The notes below the pieces were generated by a model. It was not told where the DNA came from, did no database searches, and saw only the letters and a list, made by a program, of their open reading frames with translations. The position numbers were made by a program, and so were the translations under genes. From Streptomyces coelicoflavus (GTDB lineage Bacteria > Actinomycetota > Actinomycetes > Streptomycetales > Streptomycetaceae): 64,000 nucleotides of DNA. Below are positions 1-11,540 of the stretch, piece by piece. Location of the stretch: NCBI RefSeq assembly GCF_003112555.1, contig NZ_BEWB01000017.1, forward strand, positions 62,001 through 126,000, read 5' to 3'. Numbering within the stretch: position 1 is the stretch's first letter; every line of letters starts with the position of its first letter.

Positions 1-582
1 CCGGTGCCGCCGGTTCCGCCGGAGGCCGTCGGGCAGGAGTTGGCCGGGGCCTTCGGGCCGGGTGTGTTCCGGTTCGAGCAGGCCGCGGTGTCCCGGCAGG
101 GGGTGCCGCCGGTGGTGGCGCACACGCTGGTGGCCGCGGGCCTGCCGATGGACATGGGGCCGTTCTTCTGGGCGCAGGCCCAGCCGGGGCGGCCGGTGCC
201 GACGCTGGCGGAGCTGGCGGCGGAGCGCGGGGTGCAGCCGGCCTCGGACGCGGGGTCGTACCTCGTCGTGGGCAGTGACTTCGGCCGGGCGATCTGTGTG
301 CAGTACGGCACGGCGGCCATCGTGGCGGTGCCGGTGGAGGCGGGTCCGGGCGGTGCGCCCGTGCCGCCGCAGTTCGTGAACTCGGGGCTGCCGGAGTTCG
401 CGCGTTCCCTGGCGCTGCTGGGCCGGATGTGGCGGCTCAGGTTCGGTCTGAACCAGGAGCAGGCGGGCCGCTGGACCGTCGACTTCCAGGCGCAGTTGGC
501 CGCGCTGGACCCGGCGGCGCTCGGGTCGCCGGAGAGCTGGTGGTCGGTGCTGCTCGAGCAGATGTGGGACGGGTTGCTGTGA
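1..582 (+). CDS. SUKH-4-like protein, 5' end cut by window
   Basis: The frame is open to the left edge. The first GTG at position 4 is only a fallback start, so this is probably the C-terminal part of a longer gene. The visible 190 or so residues form a soluble alpha/beta protein with no signal or membrane segment. The pattern of a small glycine-rich beta region, then a phrase like FVNSGLPEFARSLALLGRMW, then an acidic Trp-rich tail ending in WWSVLLEQMW resembles the SUKH-4 family. That family includes many toxin-immunity proteins, and many stand-alone copies of unknown role in Streptomyces. No toxin gene is visible on this side. A strong terminator follows 30 nt after the stop. The family assignment is by pattern only. 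Confidence 0.6.
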   Translation, partial: PVPPVPPEAVGQELAGAFGPGVFRFEQAAVSRQGVPPVVAHTLVAAGLPMDMGPFFWAQAQPGRPVPTLAELAAERGVQPASDAGSYLVVGSDFGRAICVQYGTAAIVAVPVEAGPGGAPVPPQFVNSGLPEFARSLALLGRMWRLRFGLNQEQAGRWTVDFQAQLAALDPAALGSPESWWSVLLEQMWDGLL

Positions 583-610
583 GGCGCTCGCGCCGCTGAG
601 GTGCCCGACG

Positions 611-655
611 GGCGGGGCCCGGTCGACCTGTGGGTCGGCCGGGCCCCGCCCTTTT
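611..655 (+). terminator. Rho-independent-type terminator
   Basis: An 18-bp stem with one mismatch (left arm from 611, right arm ending at 650) encloses a 3-4 nt loop and is followed by CTTTTG. It closes the SUKH-4-like gene and separates it from the coiled-coil gene. Confidence 0.8.
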
Positions 656-770
656 GTGTGCGGTGTGTCGGATTATGTGGGCTTACATCCGGTCCATAAA
701 GTCGGTCGGGTCCATGTGATGCGGCAGGTTCACCGCGAGGTGAGCACAGGGTGATGCAGGGGTGATGGGC

Positions 771-1661
771 ATGAGTGGTGCATCGGCGTCTCCCCACGGC
801 TTCGTGACCGTGCGCGGCCGCGGCCGCGGCTACCGTCCCGAGCAGGTGGAGGCGTACGCCGCCGCCCTGTCCGAGGAGCGGGACGCGGCCTGGGAGCGGG
901 CCGCCCGTCTCACCGTGCTGGCCCGGGAGATGGAGGAGGACCTGGGGGACCTGGAGGAGGTGGTCGAGCAGCTCACCGCGCAGGACTACGAGGTGCTGGG
1001 GGAGCAGGCGCGGGATCTGTTCCGGCTGGTCGAGGCGGAGGCCGAGGCGGTGCGCGAGCGGGCGCGCGGTGCCGCGGAGGGGCTGATGGAGGACGCGCGG
1101 GCGCACGCGGCCGGGGTGCGGGAGGCGGCCCGGGCGCATGCCGACGCCGTACGCGCCGAGGCCGACGAACGGGCGCGGCAGTTGCTGCTCGCGGCGCGCG
1201 CGGAGGCCGACGAGGCGCGGATCGCGGCGCGGCGCGAGGTGAAGGCGGAGCGCGCGGAGGCGCTGTCCGCGCTGCGCGAGACGCGCAGGCGTGCCACGGG
1301 GGCGGCGGCCGAGCAGAGCGGGGAGCTGGCCGGGCGGTGGGCCGCCGCCGAGCGGGCCGAGGAGGAGCGGGCGCGGGCCCTGGACGACCGTCACGCGGAG
1401 TTGACGGCGCGGGCCGAGCAGGAGGTGCGCGAGGCGGAGCGGGAGCTGGCCGACGCCCGGGAGGCGGCCGTGCGGCGTCAGGAGGAGGCCCGGGAGCGGG
1501 CGGCCGAGGTGGTCGCCGAGGCCCGGCTGTGTCAGGAGCGCGTCGCCCGCGACACGGAACGGGTGCTGCGCGAGCACGGGGAGCGGTGGGACGAGTTGCA
1601 GGCCCAGATGGACTCCGTGCGCAGCAGCCTCAGTTCGCTGACCGGCCGCGCGGTGGAGTGA
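771..1661 (+). CDS. DivIVA/Scy/FilP-like coiled-coil protein
   Basis: The protein is 296 aa when started at ATG 771. That start has AGGGG 8 nt upstream, whereas in-frame GTG 762 and ATG 765 sit on or too close to it. After a short segment reading FVTVRGRGRGYRPEQVEAYA, a DivIVA-like N-terminal motif, nearly the whole chain is Ala/Glu/Arg-rich heptad coiled coil. There is no signal peptide or membrane helix. Streptomyces proteins of this kind are often labelled cellulose-binding protein, but the sequence fits a cytoskeletal, polar-growth or membrane-curvature coiled coil related to Scy/FilP. It stands alone, between a terminator and the regulated promoter of the ABC pair. The exact role is unknown. 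Confidence 0.7.
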   Translation: MSGASASPHGFVTVRGRGRGYRPEQVEAYAAALSEERDAAWERAARLTVLAREMEEDLGDLEEVVEQLTAQDYEVLGEQARDLFRLVEAEAEAVRERARGAAEGLMEDARAHAAGVREAARAHADAVRAEADERARQLLLAARAEADEARIAARREVKAERAEALSALRETRRRATGAAAEQSGELAGRWAAAERAEEERARALDDRHAELTARAEQEVREAERELADAREAAVRRQEEARERAAEVVAEARLCQERVARDTERVLREHGERWDELQAQMDSVRSSLSSLTGRAVE

Positions 1662-1688
1662 CGGTCTGACGGTCCGGGCGGGGCCGGC

Positions 1689-1719
1689 TTGACCCTGACG
1701 TCGCGTCAGGGTGGAGGCT
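1689..1719 (+). promoter_or_regulatory. MerR-type promoter with long spacer
   Basis: The -35 TTGACC (1689-1694) and -10 GAGGCT (1714-1719) are separated by 19 bp. The spacer carries a perfect palindrome, ACCCTGACG (1692-1700), TCG, CGTCAGGGT (1704-1712). An over-long spacer holding a dyad is the hallmark of MerR-family activation, where the regulator twists the DNA. The promoter points to the ABC exporter genes that start at 2072. No merR gene lies in the window. Confidence 0.75.
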
Positions 1720-1779
1720 CGGTGCGTCTGAAGGGGGAGGGCGACCCTGAGGTCCGCTCCGCCGGAGGGTGGACTGCCC

Positions 1780-1804
1780 CTAGGGGTACCTCCGTACTAG
1801 GGGT
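1780..1804 (+). repeat. Direct repeat CTAGGGGT x2, possible regulator site
   Basis: CTAGGGGT occurs at 1780-1787 and 1797-1804, with a 17-bp period and ACCTCCGTA between the copies. It lies about 270 bp upstream of the ABC ATPase start and downstream of the MerR-type promoter. Nothing else coding is seen between 1662 and 2071. The pair could be a response-regulator site or a second promoter element; the function is not known. Confidence 0.4.
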
Positions 1805-2071
1805 CGGGGAGGGTTCGTACCGACGGAGGACGAGGCGGGGGCGGTGGCGTCCTTAGTCTGGCTTTACGCCGCTGGGGGGCGGTGAACCGGAGCCGCGGGG
1901 GTGGGGTTTTCCTCAGTAGAAGACTGCGCTGAACACCAGCGCGGTCGACCCCCGGTTCCGGCCAGACTCTTCGAGACAGCAACCGGGACGGCCACAAGGC
2001 GCATGCGCGGCGGCACGGACGTCGCGCCGGGCACCGGCGGCTCACTCGATGACCGACATAGGAGACTTGAC

Positions 2072-2860
2072 ATGACATCGGCCGTAAGTATTCCCGCACA
2101 CGGGAGCACTGGAGGGCGTACGGCCGTTGCCGCGCGAGCGCGGCAGGTCGTGAAGGCATACGGGTCGGGCGAGACCCGGGTGGTCGCCCTCGACCACGTG
2201 GACGTGGACATCGCCCGCGGGCAGTTCACCGCGATCATGGGCCCTTCGGGTTCCGGCAAGTCCACGCTGATGCACTGCCTGGCCGGCCTGGACACGGTCA
2301 CCGGCGGGCAGATCTACCTCGACGAGACCGAGATAACCGGCCTGAAGGACAAGAAGCTCACGCAGCTGCGCCGGGACCGGATCGGCTTCATCTTCCAGGC
2401 GTTCAACCTGCTCCCGACGCTCAACGCGATCGAGAACATCACGCTGCCCATGGACATCGCCGGCCGCAAGTACGACCGCGCGTGGCTGGACCGCGTCGTG
2501 GAGACCGTGGGCCTCGCCGGGCGGCTCAAGCACCGGCCCACCCAGCTCTCCGGCGGCCAGCAGCAGCGGGTGGCGGTGGCGCGGGCCCTGGCCGCCCAGC
2601 CCGAGATCATCTTCGGTGACGAGCCGACCGGAAACCTCGACTCGCGCGCCGGCGCCGAAGTCCTCGGCTTCCTGCGCCGCTCGGTCACCGAGCTGGGCCA
2701 GACCATCGTCATGGTCACCCACGACCCGGTCGCCGCCAGCTACGCGGACCGCGTGCTCTACCTGGCCGACGGCCGGATCGTCGACGAGATGTACCAGCCC
2801 ACCGCCGAGGCCGTCCTCGACCGGATGAAGGACTTCGACGCCCGGGGGCGCACGTCATGA
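2072..2860 (+). CDS. ABC exporter ATPase, MacB/LolD-like
   Basis: This 262-aa cytoplasmic nucleotide-binding subunit starts at ATG 2072, with AGGAG about 6 nt upstream; the frame stays open to 1901 but that part lacks a ribosome site. Walker A GPSGSGKST lies at 57-65, the Q-loop FQAFNLLP near 109, signature LSGGQQQR at 159, Walker B IIFGDEPTGNLD at 179 and the H-loop MVTHDP near 217. The FQAFNLLPTL and EPTGNLD phrases are typical of the MacB/LolD/FtsE-like group, which drives mechanotransmission permeases rather than classic transport channels. The last four bases overlap the permease start (ATGA). The substrate is unknown; this group includes peptide, lipoprotein and antibiotic exporters. 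A close paralogue lies at 31318-32136. Confidence 0.92.
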   Translation: MTSAVSIPAHGSTGGRTAVAARARQVVKAYGSGETRVVALDHVDVDIARGQFTAIMGPSGSGKSTLMHCLAGLDTVTGGQIYLDETEITGLKDKKLTQLRRDRIGFIFQAFNLLPTLNAIENITLPMDIAGRKYDRAWLDRVVETVGLAGRLKHRPTQLSGGQQQRVAVARALAAQPEIIFGDEPTGNLDSRAGAEVLGFLRRSVTELGQTIVMVTHDPVAASYADRVLYLADGRIVDEMYQPTAEAVLDRMKDFDARGRTS

Positions 2861-5424
2861 CCGTCGTGAAGACCTCGATGCGCAACTTCCTCGCGCACAA
2901 GGGCCGCATGGCGCTCTCGGCGGTGGCGGTGCTGCTGTCGGTGGCGTTCGTGTGCGGCACCCTGGTGTTCACCGACACGATGAACACCACCTTCGACAAG
3001 CTCTTCGCCGTCACCTCGTCGGACGTGACGGTCGCCCCGAAGGACGCCGAGGCCGAGGACACCCCGCAGAACGGGGTGCCCGAGTCGCTGCCGGCGTCCA
3101 CGCTGGAGAAGATCCGTTCGGCCGACGGCGTCGAGTCCGTCGAGGGCGCGGTCGTCTCGATGAACGTGACCGTCGTCAACTCCGACAACGACAACGTGGG
3201 GGCCACCAGCGGCGCCCCGACCCTCGCCGGGAACTGGACCAGGAACGACCTGCGGTCCATGGAGATCACCTCGGGCCACGCGCCGCGCGGTCCGACCGAG
3301 ACGATGGTCGACTCCGACACCGCCGACAAGCACGACCTGAAGATCGGCGACGAGCTGCGCACCATCGCGCAGACCGGCGACTTCAAGGCGAAGATCGTCG
3401 GTATCGCCTCCTTCACCGTCACCAACCCCGGTGCCGCGGTCGTCTACTTCGACACCCCCACCGCACAGCGTGAACTGCTCGGCGGCCCCGACCGGTTCAG
3501 CCAGTTCAACGTCACCGCGGCCTCCGGCGTCACCGACACGCAGCTCAAGCGCAACGTCTCCGGGGCCCTGGGCGACGGCACGTTCAAGATCCAGACGGCC
3601 AAGGAGGCGTCCGACGAAGGCCGCGCGGACGTCGGCGAGTTCATGGACGTCATCAAGTACGCCATGCTCGGCTTCGCCGGGATCGCGTTCCTGGTCGGCA
3701 TCTTCCTGATCATCAACACCTTCTCCATGCTGGTCGCCCAGCGCACCCGCGAGATCGGACTGATGCGGGCCATCGGCTCCTCCCGCCGGCAGGTCAACCG
3801 CTCGGTGCTGGTCGAGGCGCTCCTCCTCGGCGTCGTCGGCTCGGTCCTCGGCGTAGCGGCCGGTGTCGGTATCGCCATCGGCCTGATGAAGCTGATGTCG
3901 GCGGCGGGCATGAACCTGTCCACCGACGACCTCACCATCAAGACGGCGACCCCCGTGACCGGCCTGATCCTCGGCGTCGTCGTCACCGTCCTGGCCGCCT
4001 ACCTGCCCGCCCGCCGGGCCGGGAAGATCTCCCCGATGGCAGCCCTGCGCGACGCCGGGACCCCGGCCGACGCCAAGGCCGGCCGGCTACGCGGCCTGAT
4101 CGGCCTGGTGCTCACCGGCGCCGGTGCCGCCGCCCTGCTCACGGCCGCCTCCGCCGACAAGGCGAGCGACGGTTCGATGATGCTCGGCGCGGGCATCGTG
4201 CTCTCCCTCATCGGCTTCGTCGTCATCGGCCCGCTGCTGGCCGGGTTCGTGGTGCGGGTGATCAGCGCGGTGCTGCTGCGGGCCTTCGGTCCCGTGGGCC
4301 GCCTCGCCGAGCGCAACGCCCTGCGCAACCCGCGCCGCACCGGCGCCACCGGCGCCGCCCTGATGATCGGCCTCGCGCTGGTCGCCTGCCTGTCCGTCGT
4401 CGGCTCCTCCATGGTCGCCTCGGCCACCAGCGAGCTGGACAAGACGGTCGGCGCGGACTTCATCGTCCAGGGCAACCAGCGGATCGTGCCGCAGGCCGAG
4501 AAGGCCATGACCAACACCCCCGGCCTGGAGCACGTCACCCGCTACAAGGTGCTCGACGCCACGCTGACCTCGCCCGACGGCAAGACGGACGACGACGGCG
4601 TCACGGCCGCCGACCCCACCTACGCCGAGGACGTGCGCCGCGCCACGACCGAGGGCAAGCTCTCCGCCGCCTACGGCACCGACGCCATGTCGGTCGGCTC
4701 GGACTACGCCGAGAAGCACGGCGTGCACGTCGGCGACACCGTCTCCGTCGCCTTCAAGGGCGGCGAGACCGCGAAGCTCAAGGTCGCCGCGATCACCAGC
4801 GACGACGTGGCCATCGACCAGGGCGCCCGGTACATCAGCATCGAGACGATGGAGAAGTACCTGCCGGCCGAGAACGTCCCGCCGAACATGATCATGTTCG
4901 CCAAGGCGAAGGACGGCCAGGCCGACCGGGCGTACGACGCGCTGAAGAAGTCGCTGGACGCCTACCCGCAGTACCAGGTGGCCGACCAGACCGACTACAA
5001 GCAGGAGCTGAAGGACCAGATCGGCCAGCTCCTGAACATGGTCTACGGTCTGCTCGCCCTCGCGATCATCGTCGCCGTCCTCGGTGTGGTGAACACCCTG
5101 GCGCTGTCGGTGGTCGAGCGGACCCGGGAGATCGGCCTGATGCGGGCCATCGGCCTCTCCCGCCGCCAGCTGCGCCGCATGATCCGCATGGAGTCCGTGG
5201 TCATCGCCCTCTTCGGTGCCCTGCTCGGCCTCGGTCTGGGCATGGGCTGGGGCGCCACGGCCCAGAAGCTGCTCGCCCTGGAGGGCCTGAACGTCCTGGA
5301 CATCCCCTGGCCGACGATCATCGGCGTCTTCATCGGCTCGGCCTTCGTGGGCCTGTTCGCCGCCCTGGTCCCGGCCTTCCGGGCAGGCCGCATGAACGTC
5401 CTGAACGCCATCGCGACGGAGTAG
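2857..5424 (+). CDS. FtsX/MacB-type ABC permease
   Basis: This 855-aa membrane subunit is translationally coupled to the ATPase. It has an N-terminal membrane helix at about 17-39 and a large extracellular domain to about 260. A first FtsX-type helix bundle contains REIGLMRAIGSSRRQV, and extra helices follow at about 405-480. A second extracellular domain runs to about 725, then a second FtsX bundle repeats the coupling motif as REIGLMRAIGLSRRQL. The two-fold FtsX arrangement is common in actinobacterial exporters of this class. The second extracellular domain is rich in Asp/Lys and lacks any recognisable enzymatic motif. A strong terminator follows. The substrate cannot be deduced. Confidence 0.9.
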   Translation: MTVVKTSMRNFLAHKGRMALSAVAVLLSVAFVCGTLVFTDTMNTTFDKLFAVTSSDVTVAPKDAEAEDTPQNGVPESLPASTLEKIRSADGVESVEGAVVSMNVTVVNSDNDNVGATSGAPTLAGNWTRNDLRSMEITSGHAPRGPTETMVDSDTADKHDLKIGDELRTIAQTGDFKAKIVGIASFTVTNPGAAVVYFDTPTAQRELLGGPDRFSQFNVTAASGVTDTQLKRNVSGALGDGTFKIQTAKEASDEGRADVGEFMDVIKYAMLGFAGIAFLVGIFLIINTFSMLVAQRTREIGLMRAIGSSRRQVNRSVLVEALLLGVVGSVLGVAAGVGIAIGLMKLMSAAGMNLSTDDLTIKTATPVTGLILGVVVTVLAAYLPARRAGKISPMAALRDAGTPADAKAGRLRGLIGLVLTGAGAAALLTAASADKASDGSMMLGAGIVLSLIGFVVIGPLLAGFVVRVISAVLLRAFGPVGRLAERNALRNPRRTGATGAALMIGLALVACLSVVGSSMVASATSELDKTVGADFIVQGNQRIVPQAEKAMTNTPGLEHVTRYKVLDATLTSPDGKTDDDGVTAADPTYAEDVRRATTEGKLSAAYGTDAMSVGSDYAEKHGVHVGDTVSVAFKGGETAKLKVAAITSDDVAIDQGARYISIETMEKYLPAENVPPNMIMFAKAKDGQADRAYDALKKSLDAYPQYQVADQTDYKQELKDQIGQLLNMVYGLLALAIIVAVLGVVNTLALSVVERTREIGLMRAIGLSRRQLRRMIRMESVVIALFGALLGLGLGMGWGATAQKLLALEGLNVLDIPWPTIIGVFIGSAFVGLFAALVPAFRAGRMNVLNAIATE

Positions 5425-5466
5425 CTCCCGTCCCGACCGCCACCGCACACGGGGGTTGCGGGGGAG

Positions 5467-5511
5467 GGCCCGGCGCCGACGTCCCAGAGGGACGAAGGCG
5501 CCGGGCCTTTT
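5467..5511 (+). terminator. Terminator after ABC permease
   Basis: GGCCCGGCGCC (5467-5477) pairs perfectly with GGCGCCGGGCC (5497-5507). A small GTCCC/GGAC hairpin lies in the loop and TTTT follows at 5508-5511. Confidence 0.85.
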
Positions 5512-5740
5512 GCGCCGCCGCCCGGGGCACCGCCGGCGTCCCGACCCGGGGTGCCCGTCACTCCCGGGGGCGCTGCGCCTTTCGGCGCCGGGGGGCCAGG
5601 GGCCGGGGCGCTGCCGCCTGCCGGCGCCGAGCCGTCCGGAGGAGGGGGCCGGGGGCCGGGGCGCGCCGCGTCCCCGGGTCGTCCGTCACCCCGGGCGTTC
5701 GCGTTTCAGCCCACCGAGTCGGGTGGTGGGGTGGGCACAG

Positions 5741-5772
5741 GCCCGGGGGTCCAGGGGGCGGAGCCCCCTGGT
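5741..5772 (+). repeat. Dispersed Streptomyces intergenic repeat, degenerate copy
   Basis: CCAGGGGGC (5751-5759), gga, GCCCCCTGG (5763-5771) forms a perfect hairpin, preceded by GCCCGGGGGT. It is related in sequence and context to the fuller copy at 40716-40790, in the opposite orientation. The 510-bp gap between the ABC permease and mfd holds only this element, the terminator above and GC-rich filler; no gene is supported there. Confidence 0.55.
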
Positions 5773-5934
5773 ACGGCCACCGTGGCGCCGGCCACCGCGC
5801 ACCCGGCCACGCACCCGGCGCCGTCCACAGCCCCCGACGCCCGCGCATGCGGAGACGTACGCTGGAGGCACCCCGGCCCGCGGCGCGTGTCGGGCCCGTC
5901 GTGTTGTACACCCCCCGCACGGAAAGCGCCCCGA

Positions 5935-9489
<3,555 letters not shown>

Positions 9490-9518
9490 CGGCCGCGCAG
9501 GTCCGTCGCGACCGTTGA

Positions 9519-9556
9519 CGAAGCCGTCCACGGGAGAGTCGCCGTGGACGGCTTCG
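9519..9556. terminator. Bidirectional hairpin between convergent genes
   Basis: CGAAGCCGTCCACGG (9519-9533) and its exact complement (9542-9556) form a 15-bp perfect stem with an 8-nt loop and no T-run. It sits between mfd and the convergent small gene, so it probably ends both. Confidence 0.8.
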
Positions 9557-9582
9557 ACGTATCCGGGTTACGGGAAGCGGTG

Positions 9583-9777
9583 CTACTGCTCCCGGCCGCC
9601 GCCCTGGTCGCGTCCGAAGCCGAGCTTGCCCTCGGCCTGCTGCTGCGCGGCGTCGACCTGCTTCTCGTACTTGCCGCCGGTCCGCTGGTTGACCTGGCGT
9701 TCGGCGGCGTCGGACATCTTCCTGGACTTGTCCTTGTCCTTGCCGGCCATGCTCTTCATCTTGTCGAGGATGCCCAT
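9583..9777 (-). CDS. MT0933-like antitoxin family small protein
   Basis: This 64-aa soluble protein is very rich in Lys, Gln and Asp. It starts at ATG 9777 with AAGGAG about 6 nt upstream. It begins MGILDKMKSMAGKDKDKSRK and carries the phrase QVNQRTGGKYEKQVDAAQQ, which matches the pattern of the actinobacterial MT0933-type antitoxin family, whose members often carry a phrase like EKTGGKYSDQID. No toxin-like partner flanks it: mfd is convergent on one side and the HNH lipoprotein gene is divergent on the other. It may therefore be an orphan or serve another role, such as a small stress-induced protein. Confidence 0.7.
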   Translation of the reverse strand: MGILDKMKSMAGKDKDKSRKMSDAAERQVNQRTGGKYEKQVDAAQQQAEGKLGFGRDQGGGREQ

Positions 9778-9922
9778 GCAGAGCTCCTTCCGAGACGTGA
9801 CTCACTGTCGACCGTACGACAGATATGTCCCGTGTGCCCATTAACGTCCTTCTAAGGCCTCCTGCGCCCCGGACCACTCCCTCGCTACGGTTGTGGTCGC
9901 GGACGGCAAGGGGAGGGCGCGT

Positions 9923-10696
9923 ATGAGGCGGCACAGCGGGATCCGTACCGGATGGGCCGCCGGAGCGGTCCTCGCCCTGGCTCTGGTGACCGGCTGCGAA
10001 GGCCTGGAGGCGGACGGCGATACCCCCGCCTCGGGCGGCGGCGCCGCGGCCCCCGCCGCGGGCCGTGCCGTCAGCCCGCTGAAGAATCCGGACGGGACCG
10101 AACCGGGACTCGCCCCGGTGACGGGCGACGGTCCGCGGGCCGAGGCCCGCAAGCTGATCGACGGCCTCACGACCAAGGGGCGCGGCCCCAGGACGGGGTA
10201 CGACCGCGACGAGTTCGGCTACGCGTGGATGGACACGGCGGACGGAGTGCCGCTGGCGAGGAACGGCTGCGACACGCGGAACGACCTGCTGAAGCGCGAC
10301 GGCCAGAAGGTGCGCTTCCGGTCCGGCTCCGACTGCGTGGTCATCGCGATGACGCTGGACGACCCGTACACCGGGTCGAGCATCGAGTGGCGCAAGCAGA
10401 AGGCGAGCGAGGTGCAGATCGATCACGTCGTGCCGCTGTCGTACAGCTGGCAGATGGGCTCCTCGCGATGGCCGGAGAACAAACGCGAGCAACTGGCCAA
10501 CGACCCGCTGAACCTGCTCCCCGTCGAGGGCCGTGCCAACTCCGCCAAGAGCGACTCCGGCCCGGCCTCCTGGCTGCCGCCCAGCAAGGCGGTCCGCTGC
10601 GCGTACGCGGTGCGGTTCGCGCAGGTCGCCGTCAAGTACGAGCTGGCGGTGACGAAGGCGGACAAGGCGATGATGTCCGAGCAGTGCCGGGGCTGA
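9923..10696 (+). CDS. Predicted secreted HNH-nuclease lipoprotein (DUF1524/GmrSD-like)
   Basis: The protein is 257 aa from ATG 9923, which has AAGGGGAGGG just upstream; GTG 9893 is in frame but is preceded by no good ribosome site. The N-terminus MRRHSGIRTG, a hydrophobic stretch and the lipobox LVTGC near residue 26 predict a lipid-anchored extracellular protein. The C-terminal half carries a betabeta-alpha metal nuclease signature: DHVVPLSYSW, then NKREQLANDPLNLLPV and a later N..KSD..P..WLPP. This is typical of the DUF1524/HNH proteins found in Streptomyces. Likely role: extracellular or cell-surface nucleic-acid degradation. The 3' end lies in a 20-bp tandem repeat. Confidence 0.85.
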   Translation: MRRHSGIRTGWAAGAVLALALVTGCEGLEADGDTPASGGGAAAPAAGRAVSPLKNPDGTEPGLAPVTGDGPRAEARKLIDGLTTKGRGPRTGYDRDEFGYAWMDTADGVPLARNGCDTRNDLLKRDGQKVRFRSGSDCVVIAMTLDDPYTGSSIEWRKQKASEVQIDHVVPLSYSWQMGSSRWPENKREQLANDPLNLLPVEGRANSAKSDSGPASWLPPSKAVRCAYAVRFAQVAVKYELAVTKADKAMMSEQCRG

Positions 10697-10740
10697 CGGA
10701 GCAGTGCCGGAGCTGACGGAGCAGTGCCCGGGCTGACGGC
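10681..10740 (+). repeat. 20-bp tandem repeat x3 across a stop codon
   Basis: Three consecutive 20-bp units (10681-10700, 10701-10720, 10721-10740), each starting GCAGTGCC and containing GCTGACGG, differ at one to three positions. The first unit contains the TGA of the HNH gene (10694-10696). Confidence 0.85.
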
Positions 10741-10745
10741 GGGCC

Positions 10746-10770
10746 GGGGCGCGGGAGCGCCCCCCTTTCC
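10746..10770. terminator. Hairpin between convergent genes
   Basis: GGGGCGC (10746-10752), GGGA loop, GCGCCCC (10757-10763), followed by CCTTTCC. It lies between the convergent HNH gene and the gene at 10794-11324. Confidence 0.5.
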
Positions 10771-10793
10771 CCCGGGGCGCGGCCGGCCGGGCG

Positions 10794-11324
10794 TCAGAAC
10801 TGGCCGTTGCCGAGCAGCTCGCCGTCGGCGTCGTAGACGGTGACGAGGCCGTTCTCGCTGTCCTTCCAGTCGGCGAACGCGGAGGCGATGAGCTTGGCCG
10901 GGCCCGAGCCCTCACCCATGAAGCCGCCGGTGAAGTCGGTGTAGACGTCGGCGGCGTCGAGGATGTCGTTCTGCTCGTCGGCGCCCTGCACCTTGGTGAC
11001 GTGGGAGACGGCGTCCTTCTCGTTGGGTGAGCCGTTCTTCTGCACGAACGCCTTGAACTGCTCGGCCTGGGACGCCTTCTCGACGGCCTTGTCCTCGGCG
11101 GGCTTCGCGTCGGCGGCGCCGCCCGGCTTCTCGCCGCCCTTCTCGTCGCCCTTCTCGGAGCCACCCTTGTCCTTGGCACCGCCGTCCGCGTTCTCGCCCG
11201 CGCTCGCCGAGGTCCGGCTGTCGCTCTTGCCGTCGCCCTCCCCGTCACCCGAGTTCGCCGACATCGCGCCGATGACGGCGATCCCCACGACGGCACCCAG
11301 CGCGATCTTGGTCTTCATCCCCAT
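10794..11324 (-). CDS. Secreted or membrane-anchored hypothetical protein
   Basis: The protein is 176 aa from ATG 11324, preceded by AGAGGA. The N-terminus MGMKTKIALGAVVGIAVIGA is one hydrophobic helix, either a signal peptide or an anchor. A linker of about 60 residues follows, extremely rich in Gly, Asp, Lys, Glu and Ala and without structure. The C-terminal 85 residues look folded (AEQFKAFVQKNGSP to the end at ELLGNGQF) and resemble no family I can name. It is probably extracytoplasmic. It is divergent from the methylase gene, and the shared upstream region holds a perfect inverted repeat that could control both. Confidence 0.75.
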   Translation of the reverse strand: MGMKTKIALGAVVGIAVIGAMSANSGDGEGDGKSDSRTSASAGENADGGAKDKGGSEKGDEKGGEKPGGAADAKPAEDKAVEKASQAEQFKAFVQKNGSPNEKDAVSHVTKVQGADEQNDILDAADVYTDFTGGFMGEGSGPAKLIASAFADWKDSENGLVTVYDADGELLGNGQF

Positions 11325-11424
11325 GATGTCGGTCCTCTCCCCAGAGACAGATCGGTTGTCGACCGTGAACCGGAACCCGTTTGCCGGGCCGGTCCGCGGT
11401 TCGGTGCGTCAATAAGAGCAGAGC

Positions 11425-11454
11425 TTGTGAACCGAGTCAACATGGTTCACAAGG
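11425..11454. promoter_or_regulatory. Perfect 10+10 bp inverted repeat (operator candidate)
   Basis: CTTGTGAACC (11425-11434) and GGTTCACAAG (11445-11454) are separated by 10 nt, placing the half-site centres 20 bp (two helical turns) apart. The element sits between divergent genes, about 100 bp upstream of each start. Each half resembles a Rex half-site (TTGTGAA/TTCACAA), but the spacing is about 10 bp longer than in a canonical Rex operator. Confidence 0.7.
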
Positions 11455-11540
11455 GTGTGGCAGTACACGACGTGAATCGGGGTCCGCCCATGTTCATCGG
11501 TAGGATCGGCGTCACACGACCAGGACGAGGGGGCCCGAGC

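Noticed and set aside
5551..5934. N-terminal extension of mfd by about 128 residues
   Set aside because: The stretch is low-complexity Pro/Gly/Ala with a dispersed repeat inside; the conserved Mfd start is at 5935.
11425..11454. Calling the inverted repeat a canonical Rex operator
   Set aside because: The half-sites match but the spacing is about 10 bp too long for one Rex dimer, so it is reported as an unassigned operator.
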